A stretch of 64,000 nucleotides of DNA from Klebsiella variicola (lineage in GTDB: Bacteria; Pseudomonadota; Gammaproteobacteria; Enterobacterales; Enterobacteriaceae): NCBI RefSeq assembly GCF_000828055.2, contig NZ_CP010523.2, forward strand, positions 4,898,001 through 4,962,000, in the 5' to 3' direction. Shown one piece after another: positions 1-8,149 of the stretch (the stretch's first letter is position 1; each line of letters begins with the position of its first letter). The position numbers and the translations under genes were made by a program. The notes beneath the pieces are model-generated. The model was not told the origin of the DNA and ran no database searches. It was given only the letters and a program-made list of their open reading frames with translations.

Positions 1-3000
1 CGCGTCGCCAGGCAGGTCATTTTCGGCTGTGCAATACCCTGGCGCAGCGTCTGCCCCGTCTCCTGCCGGTTAGCATGATGCAGCGCGGCGCTGCTTAGAT
101 AATGTTCCAGTCGGCTCAGGCTGAGAGCCTGTTGTGTGGCGAACTGTTCCACCGCCAGTCGCTGGGCTATGTTATAGCTATCGTTACACCAGGTACGCCA
201 ATCTTTAGCGCTGATGCAATGGGAAATCTGCGCCCAGCGTTCCTCATTGAGATTTAGGTGGCGTCCGCCCTTATCCTTCGGTTTATAGTCTTCATTAAGT
301 ATCATCAACACCTCTGCGTTGGTGACCAGCTCGCCGGCCTGGTCCAGCCACAGGGTAATGGTTTCAGGAGGCATCAGATGGTCGGCCAGTCGTTGCAGAG
401 CTGGTGTATTGACATCCGCTTCAATCAGAAAATCGTAGCGGAAAAAAATATTTTCATCGCCCATGCCTGGTGTGATGCGGATAATCGCGCTAGCAACACC
501 GCGTTCTTCAAAATCCAGCATTTGTAGGATGGCATCATGGAAAGGTTCACCCAAGCGAGCCGGGCGGATTTTACCCTGAGAGGTATCAGCCCGGTAGTAG
601 CTAAGCGGCCAAGTCATGGGCGAACTTCCGCTAGATTGGTTAAGATCAAAGCCCAGCAGGCAGTGTTTTTGTAGGCGATGTGGGCTGACTAAGGTGCCCG
701 TCCCTCTATCACCAGGGTTGAAGCGATAGCGGAATATCGATGGATCTTTCTCATCTGGAATAAAATCGAATTTCAGTACATTACCTATCAGATTACGAGC
801 GCAGCGGCGGAATTCCTCTTCATTCTCATCTATATCCGCCAGTGCATCGGCATACTCTCTGGCTTCGATGATATCGCCATCAATTTGCAGCAGGACTTCC
901 TGCATTTCGATGCGCTGCTTTTCCACCGTAAGGCGGCCATCTTCACCAGCCAGACGCGCACTGAGTTGCATCATGCTCTCTTCACCCAGCGGGTAAAGAT
1001 TGGAAATAAGCTGCTGTAATTCCTCATCAATCAAGTATTGTAGGCTTGCAATCGACTCTTCGAAGACATCGAACACTTCATTGAGAATAGTCAGCCACTG
1101 ATTTTGCAGACCCTCTGCTTCACTCACCAGCGCCATGCTGAGGATAGTAGTCGCACTCTCAGTCGCGCAGTAGCGATTCAAGCGGCCAAGACGCTGTTCC
1201 ATACGGTTAGGCGACAGCAACAAGTCGTAATGCAGCGCAATCTTGCGCCCGCCGTGCAGATTGACACCTTCTTCAGCCCGGCGATCGCACACTAAGATCT
1301 GGCATTTGCTTCCCTTGCCAAAGCGCACTTCTTTGTCGGGGTTATGGCGCTGGATTTTGCCAATAAATGGTATCATCAGGTCGGTAAATACCTGGTCGGC
1401 TACCCATGGCTGGTCACAGAACACCACAATATAAGGGAGTTCTCTGACGTTACTATCCAGAAGTTTTTCCAATACATCAATTAAGCGCTGGCGCTTGCTG
1501 TCACACTCCATTTTGCAGCGGTCTATCAGCTCAAGCAGGATCTCCTTCTCGCCATCAAACAGCGGATGCTGCAACAGCGCGAGCTGTGAATCACTATAGA
1601 GAAAGCCCTGCGCGGCATCAAGTGACTCCTGCTGTAAGCGATAGTTTGCAAGCCGGGCCAGTAGCTCCGGCGTAGCGATAGCGGCTTCAAACAGTAACTG
1701 ATAAATTGCCACCAACGTGGGGTCTTGTGGGTGCATCATTATTGCCGATTCGCGCCAGGCGATCATCATGTCGTTGCTGGCGTTCGTCGTGGCATATTTT
1801 TTTAGTGATAGGCCGGACAAGCCAGGCATCAGGACACTAATGGCGGGGTTGCTACGGCGGTTGCGTAGCAGGCGGTGGTGCAGACGGTAACGGTTACCAA
1901 TGTAGTGGCGGATTTTATTGATCAGCAGATCACGCACCTCACTCCGCAGCGGTTGCATCATATCTAAATGGGGAAGCAACTGTGAAGCCATCCCGTTTAG
2001 TACTTCATCCTCAGGAAACATCCTAGTCAACGCTTCCAGGTTCTCTTCCAGCGTCATGTTGTCGTTTTCACAGTTAAACGCGTAGAACAGTGAACCTATT
2101 TCTTCGCGCTGCTGGATACGCTGCTGAAATTTCAGTAAGCCAGTGTCAGTCAGTGGGTAATTTTTAGCATCCAGCAGATGCAGCATGGCCAGGAAGTTCT
2201 TTTCATTGCCAGTTACGGGCGTCGCTGATAGTAATAGCAATTTTTCACTTTGTTGCGCCAAGTAGTTCACACTAGCGTAGCGCTGCTCGTACTCTGCATC
2301 CCATGCCCATGCACCGACCTGATGAGCTTCGTCAATCACCAGCATATCGGGGCGGAACGACAGGGGGTCCGCTGTGCTGAAGGCCGCCATATCAATGATA
2401 TGGATCGACTTATTAAGCAGTTCCTCCAGGTGAAAACGTGCAGAAAGTTCCTGCTGCCACTGCCGGTGCAGAACTCCAGGCGCCACAATCACCACGCAGT
2501 GGGTGAGCGGATTTTCCGTGACGTGTTGACGCACGATCAGCCCAGCTTCGATGGTTTTCCCGAGGCCGACTTCATCAGCCAACAGATAGCGTTGAATAGG
2601 GTCAGATAACACCCGACGCGCGACGGCCAACTGGTAAGGTTCGAGTTCAATACTGGACGACAGCGAAGAGGTAATCCCAGCACAAGCGTTGCGTTGTTTC
2701 AGCATCTGATGCTGATAAGCTAGACGGGCATCTTGCCAGAAGGGGGTATAGGTAATGCGCTCGGCCAGAAGGGCCGCAGCATCGCTGATAGGGCGATCCC
2801 AGCGCACAAAGATATCATTTAAGCTGACGTCTTCCTGCTGCTTGTTAGGAAAATGCAAACGCACCCCTCCAGGCACGGCACCAACAACACGTGCAATCTG
2901 CCAGTGTGCTACCTCGTAGTCGTAGCGATAAACCAGACTTTCCGCGTGGAGTTCGGCTTTTTTTAGGTGTTTTATTTCGACAGTTTGCTCTATGCCTTCA

Positions 3001-3122
3001 TAATTTACGGGAGAATCGAAATACTTAATTAGAGCATCATTATTGTTAATGCGAATAAGTTTGCCGATTCCATAAGGCGAGTCAACGAGGTCGCCTGCTT
3101 CAAGGGGCATATATCCATCCAT
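1..3122 (-). CDS. dpdE: DpdE-like SNF2-family helicase (partial, runs off left edge)
   Basis: A minus-strand reading frame stays open from an ATG at 3122 (in-frame alternative ATG at 3110) to the window edge, about 1040 codons. It has superfamily 2 helicase motifs in order: LADEVGLGKT (motif I, near 2570-2595), DEAH (near 2322-2335), SATP (near 2215-2230), then a C-terminal RecA-like domain with RAEEGVNLHGG (motif V) and NRMEQRLGRLNR (motif VI, near 1180-1210). A short SH3-like N-terminus (GDLVDSPYGIGKL) precedes the helicase. With dpdA and dpdB next to it, the best match is DpdE, the SNF2-like helicase of the restriction half of the 7-deazapurine DNA modification system. SNF2 family membership is seen in the motifs; the Dpd assignment rests on context. 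The C-terminus is not in the window. No strong ribosome-binding site precedes either start. Confidence 0.75.
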   Translation of the reverse strand, partial: MDGYMPLEAGDLVDSPYGIGKLIRINNNDALIKYFDSPVNYEGIEQTVEIKHLKKAELHAESLVYRYDYEVAHWQIARVVGAVPGGVRLHFPNKQQEDVSLNDIFVRWDRPISDAAALLAERITYTPFWQDARLAYQHQMLKQRNACAGITSSLSSSIELEPYQLAVARRVLSDPIQRYLLADEVGLGKTIEAGLIVRQHVTENPLTHCVVIVAPGVLHRQWQQELSARFHLEELLNKSIHIIDMAAFSTADPLSFRPDMLVIDEAHQVGAWAWDAEYEQRYASVNYLAQQSEKLLLLSATPVTGNEKNFLAMLHLLDAKNYPLTDTGLLKFQQRIQQREEIGSLFYAFNCENDNMTLEENLEALTRMFPEDEVLNGMASQLLPHLDMMQPLRSEVRDLLINKIRHYIGNRYRLHHRLLRNRRSNPAISVLMPGLSGLSLKKYATTNASNDMMIAWRESAIMMHPQDPTLVAIYQLLFEAAIATPELLARLANYRLQQESLDAAQGFLYSDSQLALLQHPLFDGEKEILLELIDRCKMECDSKRQRLIDVLEKLLDSNVRELPYIVVFCDQPWVADQVFTDLMIPFIGKIQRHNPDKEVRFGKGSKCQILVCDRRAEEGVNLHGGRKIALHYDLLLSPNRMEQRLGRLNRYCATESATTILSMALVSEAEGLQNQWLTILNEVFDVFEESIASLQYLIDEELQQLISNLYPLGEESMMQLSARLAGEDGRLTVEKQRIEMQEVLLQIDGDIIEAREYADALADIDENEEEFRRCARNLIGNVLKFDFIPDEKDPSIFRYRFNPGDRGTGTLVSPHRLQKHCLLGFDLNQSSGSSPMTWPLSYYRADTSQGKIRPARLGEPFHDAILQMLDFEERGVASAIIRITPGMGDENIFFRYDFLIEADVNTPALQRLADHLMPPETITLWLDQAGELVTNAEVLMILNEDYKPKDKGGRHLNLNEERWAQISHCISAKDWRTWCNDSYNIAQRLAVEQFATQQALSLSRLEHYLSSAALHHANRQETGQTLRQGIAQPKMTCLAT

Positions 3123-3534
3123 AAGTTTGCTGTGCGTAACAGTGATTTTAAAAGTCTTTGATTAATGATGATTTTTTATACGTATAATATCACTGAATAC
3201 AAGGACAATGTCATACACTGCAACCCGTAAAGATGATTGTCAAGGAGGGGGATCACGGTTACTAGTCTACTATGACTTTTAGGGGGAGGTAATCCGGTGC
3301 GGCCTGTGACTTATTTACCGGCCTTCAAAACTCGTGAAACGACTAAATCTCAAAAAAACTCTTAATTTTTTATGAGTTACGAACATATATCGTAACAAGG
3401 TCAGCGTTTGATGATAAGAATGAAAGCATGGGGCTGTCTGGCGCTTGTACAGAATTTGAACTTCTGCACCATATCTGCAGCCCCACGTCGATTTTCAGCA
3501 CTCGATACTTATAATGCCAATTGGGTTGTCACCC
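3123..3534. other. Gene-free gap in the dpd cluster with inverted repeats
   Basis: About 410 bases separate dpdB from the dpdE-like gene and no convincing reading frame is present. The stretch is AT-rich. It contains an inverted repeat with 7-base arms GTTACGA/TCGTAAC at 3376-3396, and a nested hairpin at 3429-3485. A -10-like TATTAT/TATACG on the minus strand near 3180-3190 could drive the dpdE-like gene, but its -35 is poor. Confidence 0.5.
3429..3485 (-). other. Nested hairpin just downstream of dpdB
   Basis: The outer arms TGGGGCTG (3429-3436) and CAGCCCCA (3478-3485) are exact complements. The inner arms GTACAGAA (3447-3454) and TTCTGCAC (3462-3469) pair with one G-U and close a 7-base loop. 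Read on the minus strand this lies about 50 bases beyond the dpdB stop. It could be a transcript end or an mRNA-stabilising structure; no run of T follows, so a simple intrinsic terminator is unlikely. Confidence 0.4.
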
Positions 3535-4665
3535 TTATTTAATATCTGCATTGACAGTTTTCATATAGTTAGTTACCAAATAATCTGTAACCAACGATAT
3601 ATCTTTCGATAGATTCTGTACCTCGTTCCACTTACGAACGATCGGATGACCATCAATATCCGTGCCTAAGTTCCACACTCCACTACTCCATGCACAAAGC
3701 GGCTTGATACGATTTAACTCTTCTACAAAGCGGGAATAGGAAGGGATCTCGGTCCATCCTGGTTCGCCTTTGTACTCCTGATGCACTTGATCAATTTCAT
3801 CCATCAGGCTACCGAGAGCAAGAATCCCCACACCGTGTAACAAGCGAGAGTAACGAGGTTTTTTATCCCAATCGTCAGTAAACACAGTTTCTACAGCAGA
3901 CCAGAAGTTATTCAGCAACTTGACCATTTTGGCTTCATCGCCAAGTCCAGTTGCCGGGTCACGAAAGCGATACAATGCTCCCTCACGTAGGCTAGAGTCG
4001 ATCATTTTGATCATTGAGTTGTCAGCAATCACTCCGTCCGGGTTGGTCGCAGTCTTAATTCGCCCAGCCAATGGCCCCTCACCAAAGTTAAGACGCTGTG
4101 TCAGCAGTGAAGGGAATTTGCGCAGTTGCAGATCGGAAGGCAAGCGGCCATGCGTATGCGGAGCCAGTTCGTACAACAGCGTTTTAGGCAACGGTTTGGT
4201 GGAGTTCACCAGCATAAACTGTTCGCGTTGTTCTTCGGCATCATTGGCGATAAATGCCGATACCGGCATCATAAAAGAGTTGATGTCCGCTTCTCGTAAC
4301 GCAGCTGTACGTTGCTGTCCATCAACGATAAACCCAGGTTTGTCGAAGTTTACCTCTTCAGAATACGGAATAACGAGATGCCCCATATCACTGTTTTCCA
4401 GCAGCGGTTCAAAGCGTACGCGCTGATCGAAAGCGATAATGACGGGGTTGGGGATCATCGGATTCGCGCTTTCAATATAGCGCTGGATTTCCTTAATATG
4501 GCTACGTACTTCCGGACGCTGATAACCAACCAGGTTCTCATCTCCGCGTCGAATGCGTGAAATCGCAGCAATTTTGCTGATTTGTTTGCCTTCAATGGCC
4601 AAGCTGTAAAGCTGTCTCTTCTCACCCTGACGAATACGCAGGGCGGGGACACGAAACTCACTCAT
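3535..4665 (-). CDS. dpdB: DpdB, DGQHR/ParB-like nuclease-fold protein
   Basis: The product has 376 residues and carries the signature DGQQRTAAL (residues 115-123), a variant of the DGQHR motif that defines DndB/DpdB-type ParB-like proteins. A conserved segment near FMLVNSTKPLPKTLLYEL follows, as in that family. In the Dpd system, DpdB works with the transglycosylase DpdA to insert preQ0 into DNA. The gene starts only 2 bases after the dpdA stop, so the two are almost certainly co-translated, in keeping with a joint role. The length fits the family and no frameshift is seen. The Q in place of H in DGQHR is a tolerated variant as far as I know. Confidence 0.85.
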   Translation of the reverse strand: MSEFRVPALRIRQGEKRQLYSLAIEGKQISKIAAISRIRRGDENLVGYQRPEVRSHIKEIQRYIESANPMIPNPVIIAFDQRVRFEPLLENSDMGHLVIPYSEEVNFDKPGFIVDGQQRTAALREADINSFMMPVSAFIANDAEEQREQFMLVNSTKPLPKTLLYELAPHTHGRLPSDLQLRKFPSLLTQRLNFGEGPLAGRIKTATNPDGVIADNSMIKMIDSSLREGALYRFRDPATGLGDEAKMVKLLNNFWSAVETVFTDDWDKKPRYSRLLHGVGILALGSLMDEIDQVHQEYKGEPGWTEIPSYSRFVEELNRIKPLCAWSSGVWNLGTDIDGHPIVRKWNEVQNLSKDISLVTDYLVTNYMKTVNADIK

Positions 4666-4667
4666 GA

Positions 4668-5915
4668 TTAATCCTCTGAGCGTAATGACAATGTGTGCTG
4701 CAAGCGACTGTACAGCACCTGAATATTGTGGAATCCGCGACGGCGATTACGCTCGGCGCCACGGAAAATAATCACGTTAATCCCAATGGATTTGCAGATA
4801 TTGCACTGGCACTTCCGCCAAGGTTGGTCGGCAAGCGTACGTTCGTAATCGGCACGGATCTTCTCCGCTTCTTTTTCACCCGAGTGTAGACGTTCATAGG
4901 CCATTACAGCCTCCAGAACTTTTTCTAGCGACAACGCGTCTTTATCGTATTCAGCCAAGGCATGCATGGCATCTTTTTCCAGAAGACGCGCCACATCCTG
5001 GTCAATAACGCCAGATTTTATCTTACGACTGAGACTAGGGTTGGCATCGAACTGCGGCACACGCACAGCTGTATAAGCTCGTCCCTCAGGCGTATGGTAG
5101 TTATTTTTGCGATCTTTAAACGCCTGCTGAAGGGGGGTTGTTGAGTCGATACTGGTAACACCAAGACGAACGAAATCCGTAAAGCTCTCCGGACGAGCAA
5201 TACCAAGCAGATGAACCCGGGTATCACTTTTGAGAAGTGGTTTAATCTCTTCCAAGGTTTCAAGGATCTGCGCCGTTTTCAGGGGCACCATCCCCCCCAT
5301 GGTGATATTCTTATACCCCATAGCCAGCAGTGCTTCTACTGATTGTCTGTAAGATGCCTTGTTCCAACCGTGCGCAACGCCAAAGGGCGTGAAGCAACTC
5401 TTCTGCGATTTAACTAAAAAATCCTGCGCCAGAGTCAAGGTGATATCCTGGCGACGACGACATTCTGCCAGCACCTCACCTGAGAAAGATTCTCCCGGTT
5501 TTTCGTAGCCAAAAATGATATGGTCAAGTGATACCCCGTAGTTAAAGCGGGATGTTTCATAGAATTCAATAACATCTTCGACGCGATATGGAGGAACATC
5601 TTGATTTACATAAGTAAATGCACCACAGTCTCCCATTGTTTGCATCGTCTCTGGCAAACGAAAGAAATGTTTCATTCCATTCCGGAAGTACCGTAATCGT
5701 TGTGCTCGCGTATATTTACTTTCACCGCGACCTAAGCCATCTACAACCGCTTTCGAAACTAGCATTCCATCATAAGGATGGGGGAAAACCTCATGCGGAT
5801 AGAGGTCGTCACGCTGGCGAACACGATGTTCATTGCGCGTTTCTCGAAGGAAGTCGAAACTAGGATCGATAAAATCCTGACTATCCGGAAAAAAATACTT
5901 TAGCTTCGACAACAC
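4668..5915 (-). CDS. dpdA: DpdA, DNA-directed tRNA-guanine transglycosylase homologue
   Basis: The product has 415 residues. The C-terminal zinc-site pattern CQCNIC followed by RRGFHN (about residues 369-397) and the TIM-barrel motifs GVSLDHIIFG, GGMVPLK and LLGIARPESF mark the TGT superfamily. DpdA enzymes exchange guanine for preQ0 in DNA instead of tRNA. The start is GTG at 5915, chosen because AGGAG lies at the right distance upstream. Housekeeping Tgt is quite different in sequence and is not normally next to a DGQHR protein, which supports DpdA. It is flanked by the DpdC-like gene upstream (67 bases) and dpdB downstream (2 bases), so dpdC-dpdA-dpdB probably form one operon. Confidence 0.88.
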   Translation of the reverse strand: MLSKLKYFFPDSQDFIDPSFDFLRETRNEHRVRQRDDLYPHEVFPHPYDGMLVSKAVVDGLGRGESKYTRAQRLRYFRNGMKHFFRLPETMQTMGDCGAFTYVNQDVPPYRVEDVIEFYETSRFNYGVSLDHIIFGYEKPGESFSGEVLAECRRRQDITLTLAQDFLVKSQKSCFTPFGVAHGWNKASYRQSVEALLAMGYKNITMGGMVPLKTAQILETLEEIKPLLKSDTRVHLLGIARPESFTDFVRLGVTSIDSTTPLQQAFKDRKNNYHTPEGRAYTAVRVPQFDANPSLSRKIKSGVIDQDVARLLEKDAMHALAEYDKDALSLEKVLEAVMAYERLHSGEKEAEKIRADYERTLADQPWRKCQCNICKSIGINVIIFRGAERNRRRGFHNIQVLYSRLQHTLSLRSED

Positions 5916-5982
5916 TGATCTCCTGTGACGCCTTTTACTGTCAAAAAACGTGAGATTTTAGCATAGTCTTATTGCTGCGACA

Positions 5983-6939
5983 TTATCGATTAGTCAACAA
6001 AACTGCCTGGTACAGCGTTCGAAATCGCTTCTCTTCAAAACTATTGCCTTGATCACGAAATGACCGAAGTGCCCGGGAAGCACTTCCATCTGGATTTGCA
6101 TGTATATACGAAGAAATCCAAATAGTTACCTCTTCTGGTCTCCTGCGCACCCCGCGAACAGTATGCTTTTTAGGCAGTACTGAAAATGTTGAACGAAGAC
6201 GCTCAGCAAGCAACCCCAAATGGCCATCATCCATACTCATAAACTGTTCAATTACATACTGAGCTATTTTAATATTTAACATAAGCATATTACTGTTAAA
6301 AAACTCAGCGATTGATTTATTGCTTACCAATAGTTTTTTTTTCAAAGAAAATTTAGCCTGCGAAGAAGATATAATGATTAACTGTCTATCGACATCCTTT
6401 AAGTAAGAGATGCCTTTCATTAAATCCATGTTTATTGCGTTTATATAATCAGGTGATGCACAGATAATAAAATACTCATCGGACTTATCCATCATTAAGT
6501 CAGATAAGGATACAGGATGAGATTTTTTTAATGGGGATGCTTCATTTAATTTTCCCCACCATTCTTGATGAAAGGATTTCTTTCCATATTTATCGGAAAA
6601 AAGAGGTATGGAATCTTTATGTCCTGTAGCAAATGTCGCTTGATAAGGAACTATAGCATCCCCATGTTTCAACAGTCCAAAACCAGCTGAAAGAACCCAT
6701 AATTCAATGGGTTGAGCGTCATATATCGACATTGCCGTTGACCAGTGCCCCCCCTTATATAACTTTTCTACAGGAACAACTAACTTCGTCGATAGAGCCG
6801 AATTTACGGCCTCACCCCAGGCATGAATCAAACCTTTCGGCGTTTTATATTTTTCAGAAAAGGTGGCAAGATTCAGTACTGAATGACCGTTATTATGCTT
6901 GCTATTAGTGCAACTTGTAATCAGATTTAGTCGGCTCAC
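5983..6939 (-). CDS. dpdC: DpdC-like protein (converts dPreQ0 in DNA to ADG, by context)
   Basis: The product has 318 residues. The N-terminus has LITSCTNSKH (residues 5-14) and the middle LWVLSAGFGLLKHGDAIVPY, a pair of motifs reminiscent of YaaA/DUF6884-type proteins. In known Dpd clusters a third modification gene, dpdC, is needed to turn inserted preQ0 into 2'-deoxy-7-amido-7-deazaguanosine. Its place directly upstream of dpdA on the same strand makes this the obvious candidate. The start is GTG at 6939 with GAGGG upstream. Function is inferred from context and motif resemblance, not from a confident full-length match. Confidence 0.62.
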   Translation of the reverse strand: MSRLNLITSCTNSKHNNGHSVLNLATFSEKYKTPKGLIHAWGEAVNSALSTKLVVPVEKLYKGGHWSTAMSIYDAQPIELWVLSAGFGLLKHGDAIVPYQATFATGHKDSIPLFSDKYGKKSFHQEWWGKLNEASPLKKSHPVSLSDLMMDKSDEYFIICASPDYINAINMDLMKGISYLKDVDRQLIIISSSQAKFSLKKKLLVSNKSIAEFFNSNMLMLNIKIAQYVIEQFMSMDDGHLGLLAERLRSTFSVLPKKHTVRGVRRRPEEVTIWISSYIHANPDGSASRALRSFRDQGNSFEEKRFRTLYQAVLLTNR

Positions 6940-7041
6940 AATATTACCCTCAAGAATCCCCCCGCAAAGCTACCGTATGTAGGGGTTCGTTGCAAGCCTA
7001 ATTAGGTAAAAAACTTTTATCGTAACCTATCACGAATTCAA

Positions 7042-7275
7042 TTAATGTGGAGAATACTCATAATAAACATCTTCATCCCTATCACACGGGGCATTACGTT
7101 TAATAACTCCCTGGGATTCTAAATATTCGCAAAATTCTTGACAATCTTTTAACAAACATCCACCTGCTTTGGCCTTTTTATTAGAAATCAAAGCCCTGGC
7201 AAGAGTATCATAACTAAACCCCCCCGTTGAGTGGGTGATCATATCCATAGCAGCATGCGTATCAAATGACATCAT
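7042..7275 (-). CDS. Small hypothetical protein, 77 residues, at the leuX end of the island
   Basis: I do not recognise this protein. It is 77 residues long, has no membrane segment, and contains two cysteines in GGCLLKDCQEFCEYLE (three with the last C) followed by an acidic C-terminus DRDEDVYYEYSP. GGGAGAG lies about 8-10 bases before the ATG at 7275 (a second ATG is at 7272), and a good promoter with a 17-base spacer lies at 7309-7337, so translation is likely. It precedes the dpdC-like gene by about 100 bases on the same strand and could be a small regulator or accessory protein of the island. Confidence 0.6.
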   Translation of the reverse strand: MMSFDTHAAMDMITHSTGGFSYDTLARALISNKKAKAGGCLLKDCQEFCEYLESQGVIKRNAPCDRDEDVYYEYSPH

Positions 7276-7308
7276 CGATGACTCTCCCTCGGTTTTATAT
7301 CCAATGAA

Positions 7309-7337
7309 GGTATAATTAAGTCATCATAGTTTTGCAA
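7309..7337 (-). promoter_or_regulatory. Promoter of the 77-residue gene
   Basis: On the minus strand TTGCAA (7332-7337) and TATACC (7309-7314) are separated by 17 bases and lie about 35 bases before the start codon. It may also serve the dpdC-dpdA-dpdB genes downstream. Confidence 0.55.
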
Positions 7338-7436
7338 GAACAAGGCACCAAATACTACTTTATACAACTTTCGCTTCGATCCCATCCAAACTACACGGCT
7401 ATCAGGTTTTCAGAAGTTGCATAGAAATCAAGACAC

Positions 7437-7459
7437 AAAAAAAGCCGCCCTTGAGCGAC
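7437..7459 (-). terminator. Intrinsic terminator of leuX
   Basis: Read on the minus strand, GTCGC-TCAAG-GGCGGC folds into a short hairpin and is followed by seven T. It lies 14 bases past the tRNA 3' end, which fits leuX termination before the island genes. Confidence 0.7.
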
Positions 7460-7473
7460 TTGATTGTATCTTT

Positions 7474-7558
7474 TGGTGCCGAAGGCCGGACTCGAACCGG
7501 CACGTATTTCTACGGTTGATTTTGAATCAACTGCGTCTACCGATTTCGCCACTTCGGC
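7474..7558 (-). tRNA. leuX: tRNA-Leu, anticodon CAA
   Basis: An 85-base class II tRNA with acceptor arms GCCGAAG/CTTCGGC, discriminator A, encoded CCA, the GGTTCGAGTCC T-arm and a long variable arm. The anticodon loop TTCAAAA gives CAA, reading UUG. It matches enterobacterial leuX, a frequent integration site for islands. Its 3' end faces the dpd genes, as expected if the island entered at the tRNA 3' end, and the tRNA sequence is intact. ahr to the right matches the E. coli neighbourhood of leuX. Confidence 0.97.
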
Positions 7559-7585
7559 ACTGAAGGGGATGCGGAAACGTTCTGG

Positions 7586-7613
7586 ATTATACCTGTCGGC
7601 GGCGGCCATGCAA
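7586..7613 (-). promoter_or_regulatory. leuX promoter
   Basis: On the minus strand TTGCAT (7608-7613) and TATAAT (7586-7591) are 16 bases apart, with a GC-rich segment between, about 28 bases before the tRNA 5' end. Confidence 0.75.
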
Positions 7614-7689
7614 GCGACAGCGTGTCGTCATTGCGCTAAGTGTTGAAAAAAACAGCGCTATCCTGCGCGACGTCACCTTTTACGACCGT

Positions 7690-7935
7690 TCCGGAGCGCC
7701 AATGCCACCAGCAACCCTCCTCTCACAACCCCGCGACCCCAACTCCGCCTGCCAGCCATACCCCTTTCCCCCAGCACTCCCTAACCCCACTCAAACTTAT
7801 CTCAAATTTTTCTCACCACGCTCTCACCTGCATCCCTATCACAATCCATCTCTCCTCAAACAAATGCCCAATATCCACTCCCCAACTATTCTCCCAACCC
7901 CACCCACTATCACTCCCATATATTCCAGAAAGTTT
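7690..7935 (+). other. Long C-rich, G-poor tract (rut-like) before the carbonic anhydrase gene
   Basis: On the plus strand this stretch is dominated by C, A and T. Between 7741 and 7920 I count 7 G in 180 bases, while the first 60 bases hold 30 C. Nothing else in the window has this strand bias. Transcripts read left to right here would be unstructured and C-rich, the kind of RNA that Rho loads on. The 120-codon frame across it (7640-8002) has the composition expected from the bias alone (very rich in P, S, T, H) and is not taken as a gene. 7936-8149 holds AT-rich DNA that should contain the promoter of the next gene. Confidence 0.6.
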
Positions 7936-8149
7936 TAGCCAATGCCTTTTTGTTATTCACCCACTCCGCAGTCAAATATTAATTTCATCAATATTTTTAT
8001 AACTTTACATTAATGAAAAGTTTTCTTTTTGCCGTTTATTCCAGGATTTTCCTCAGGCGTGAAGGGTTCCGGTAAACACTATTTTTACTAGTCGCTGTAC
8101 GAGTCTTGATGGACATATTCACTCGATGAATTAACTCAGGAGAATACTT

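Noticed and set aside
1-7473. Phage-type integrase next to leuX
   Set aside because: Looked for on both strands in the visible part of the island; no integrase motifs were found, so it must lie left of the window or be lost.
7640-8002. Open frame of 120 codons rich in Pro, Ser, Thr and His
   Set aside because: It arises from the C-rich, G-poor base composition; no ribosome-binding site and no homologue-like motif.
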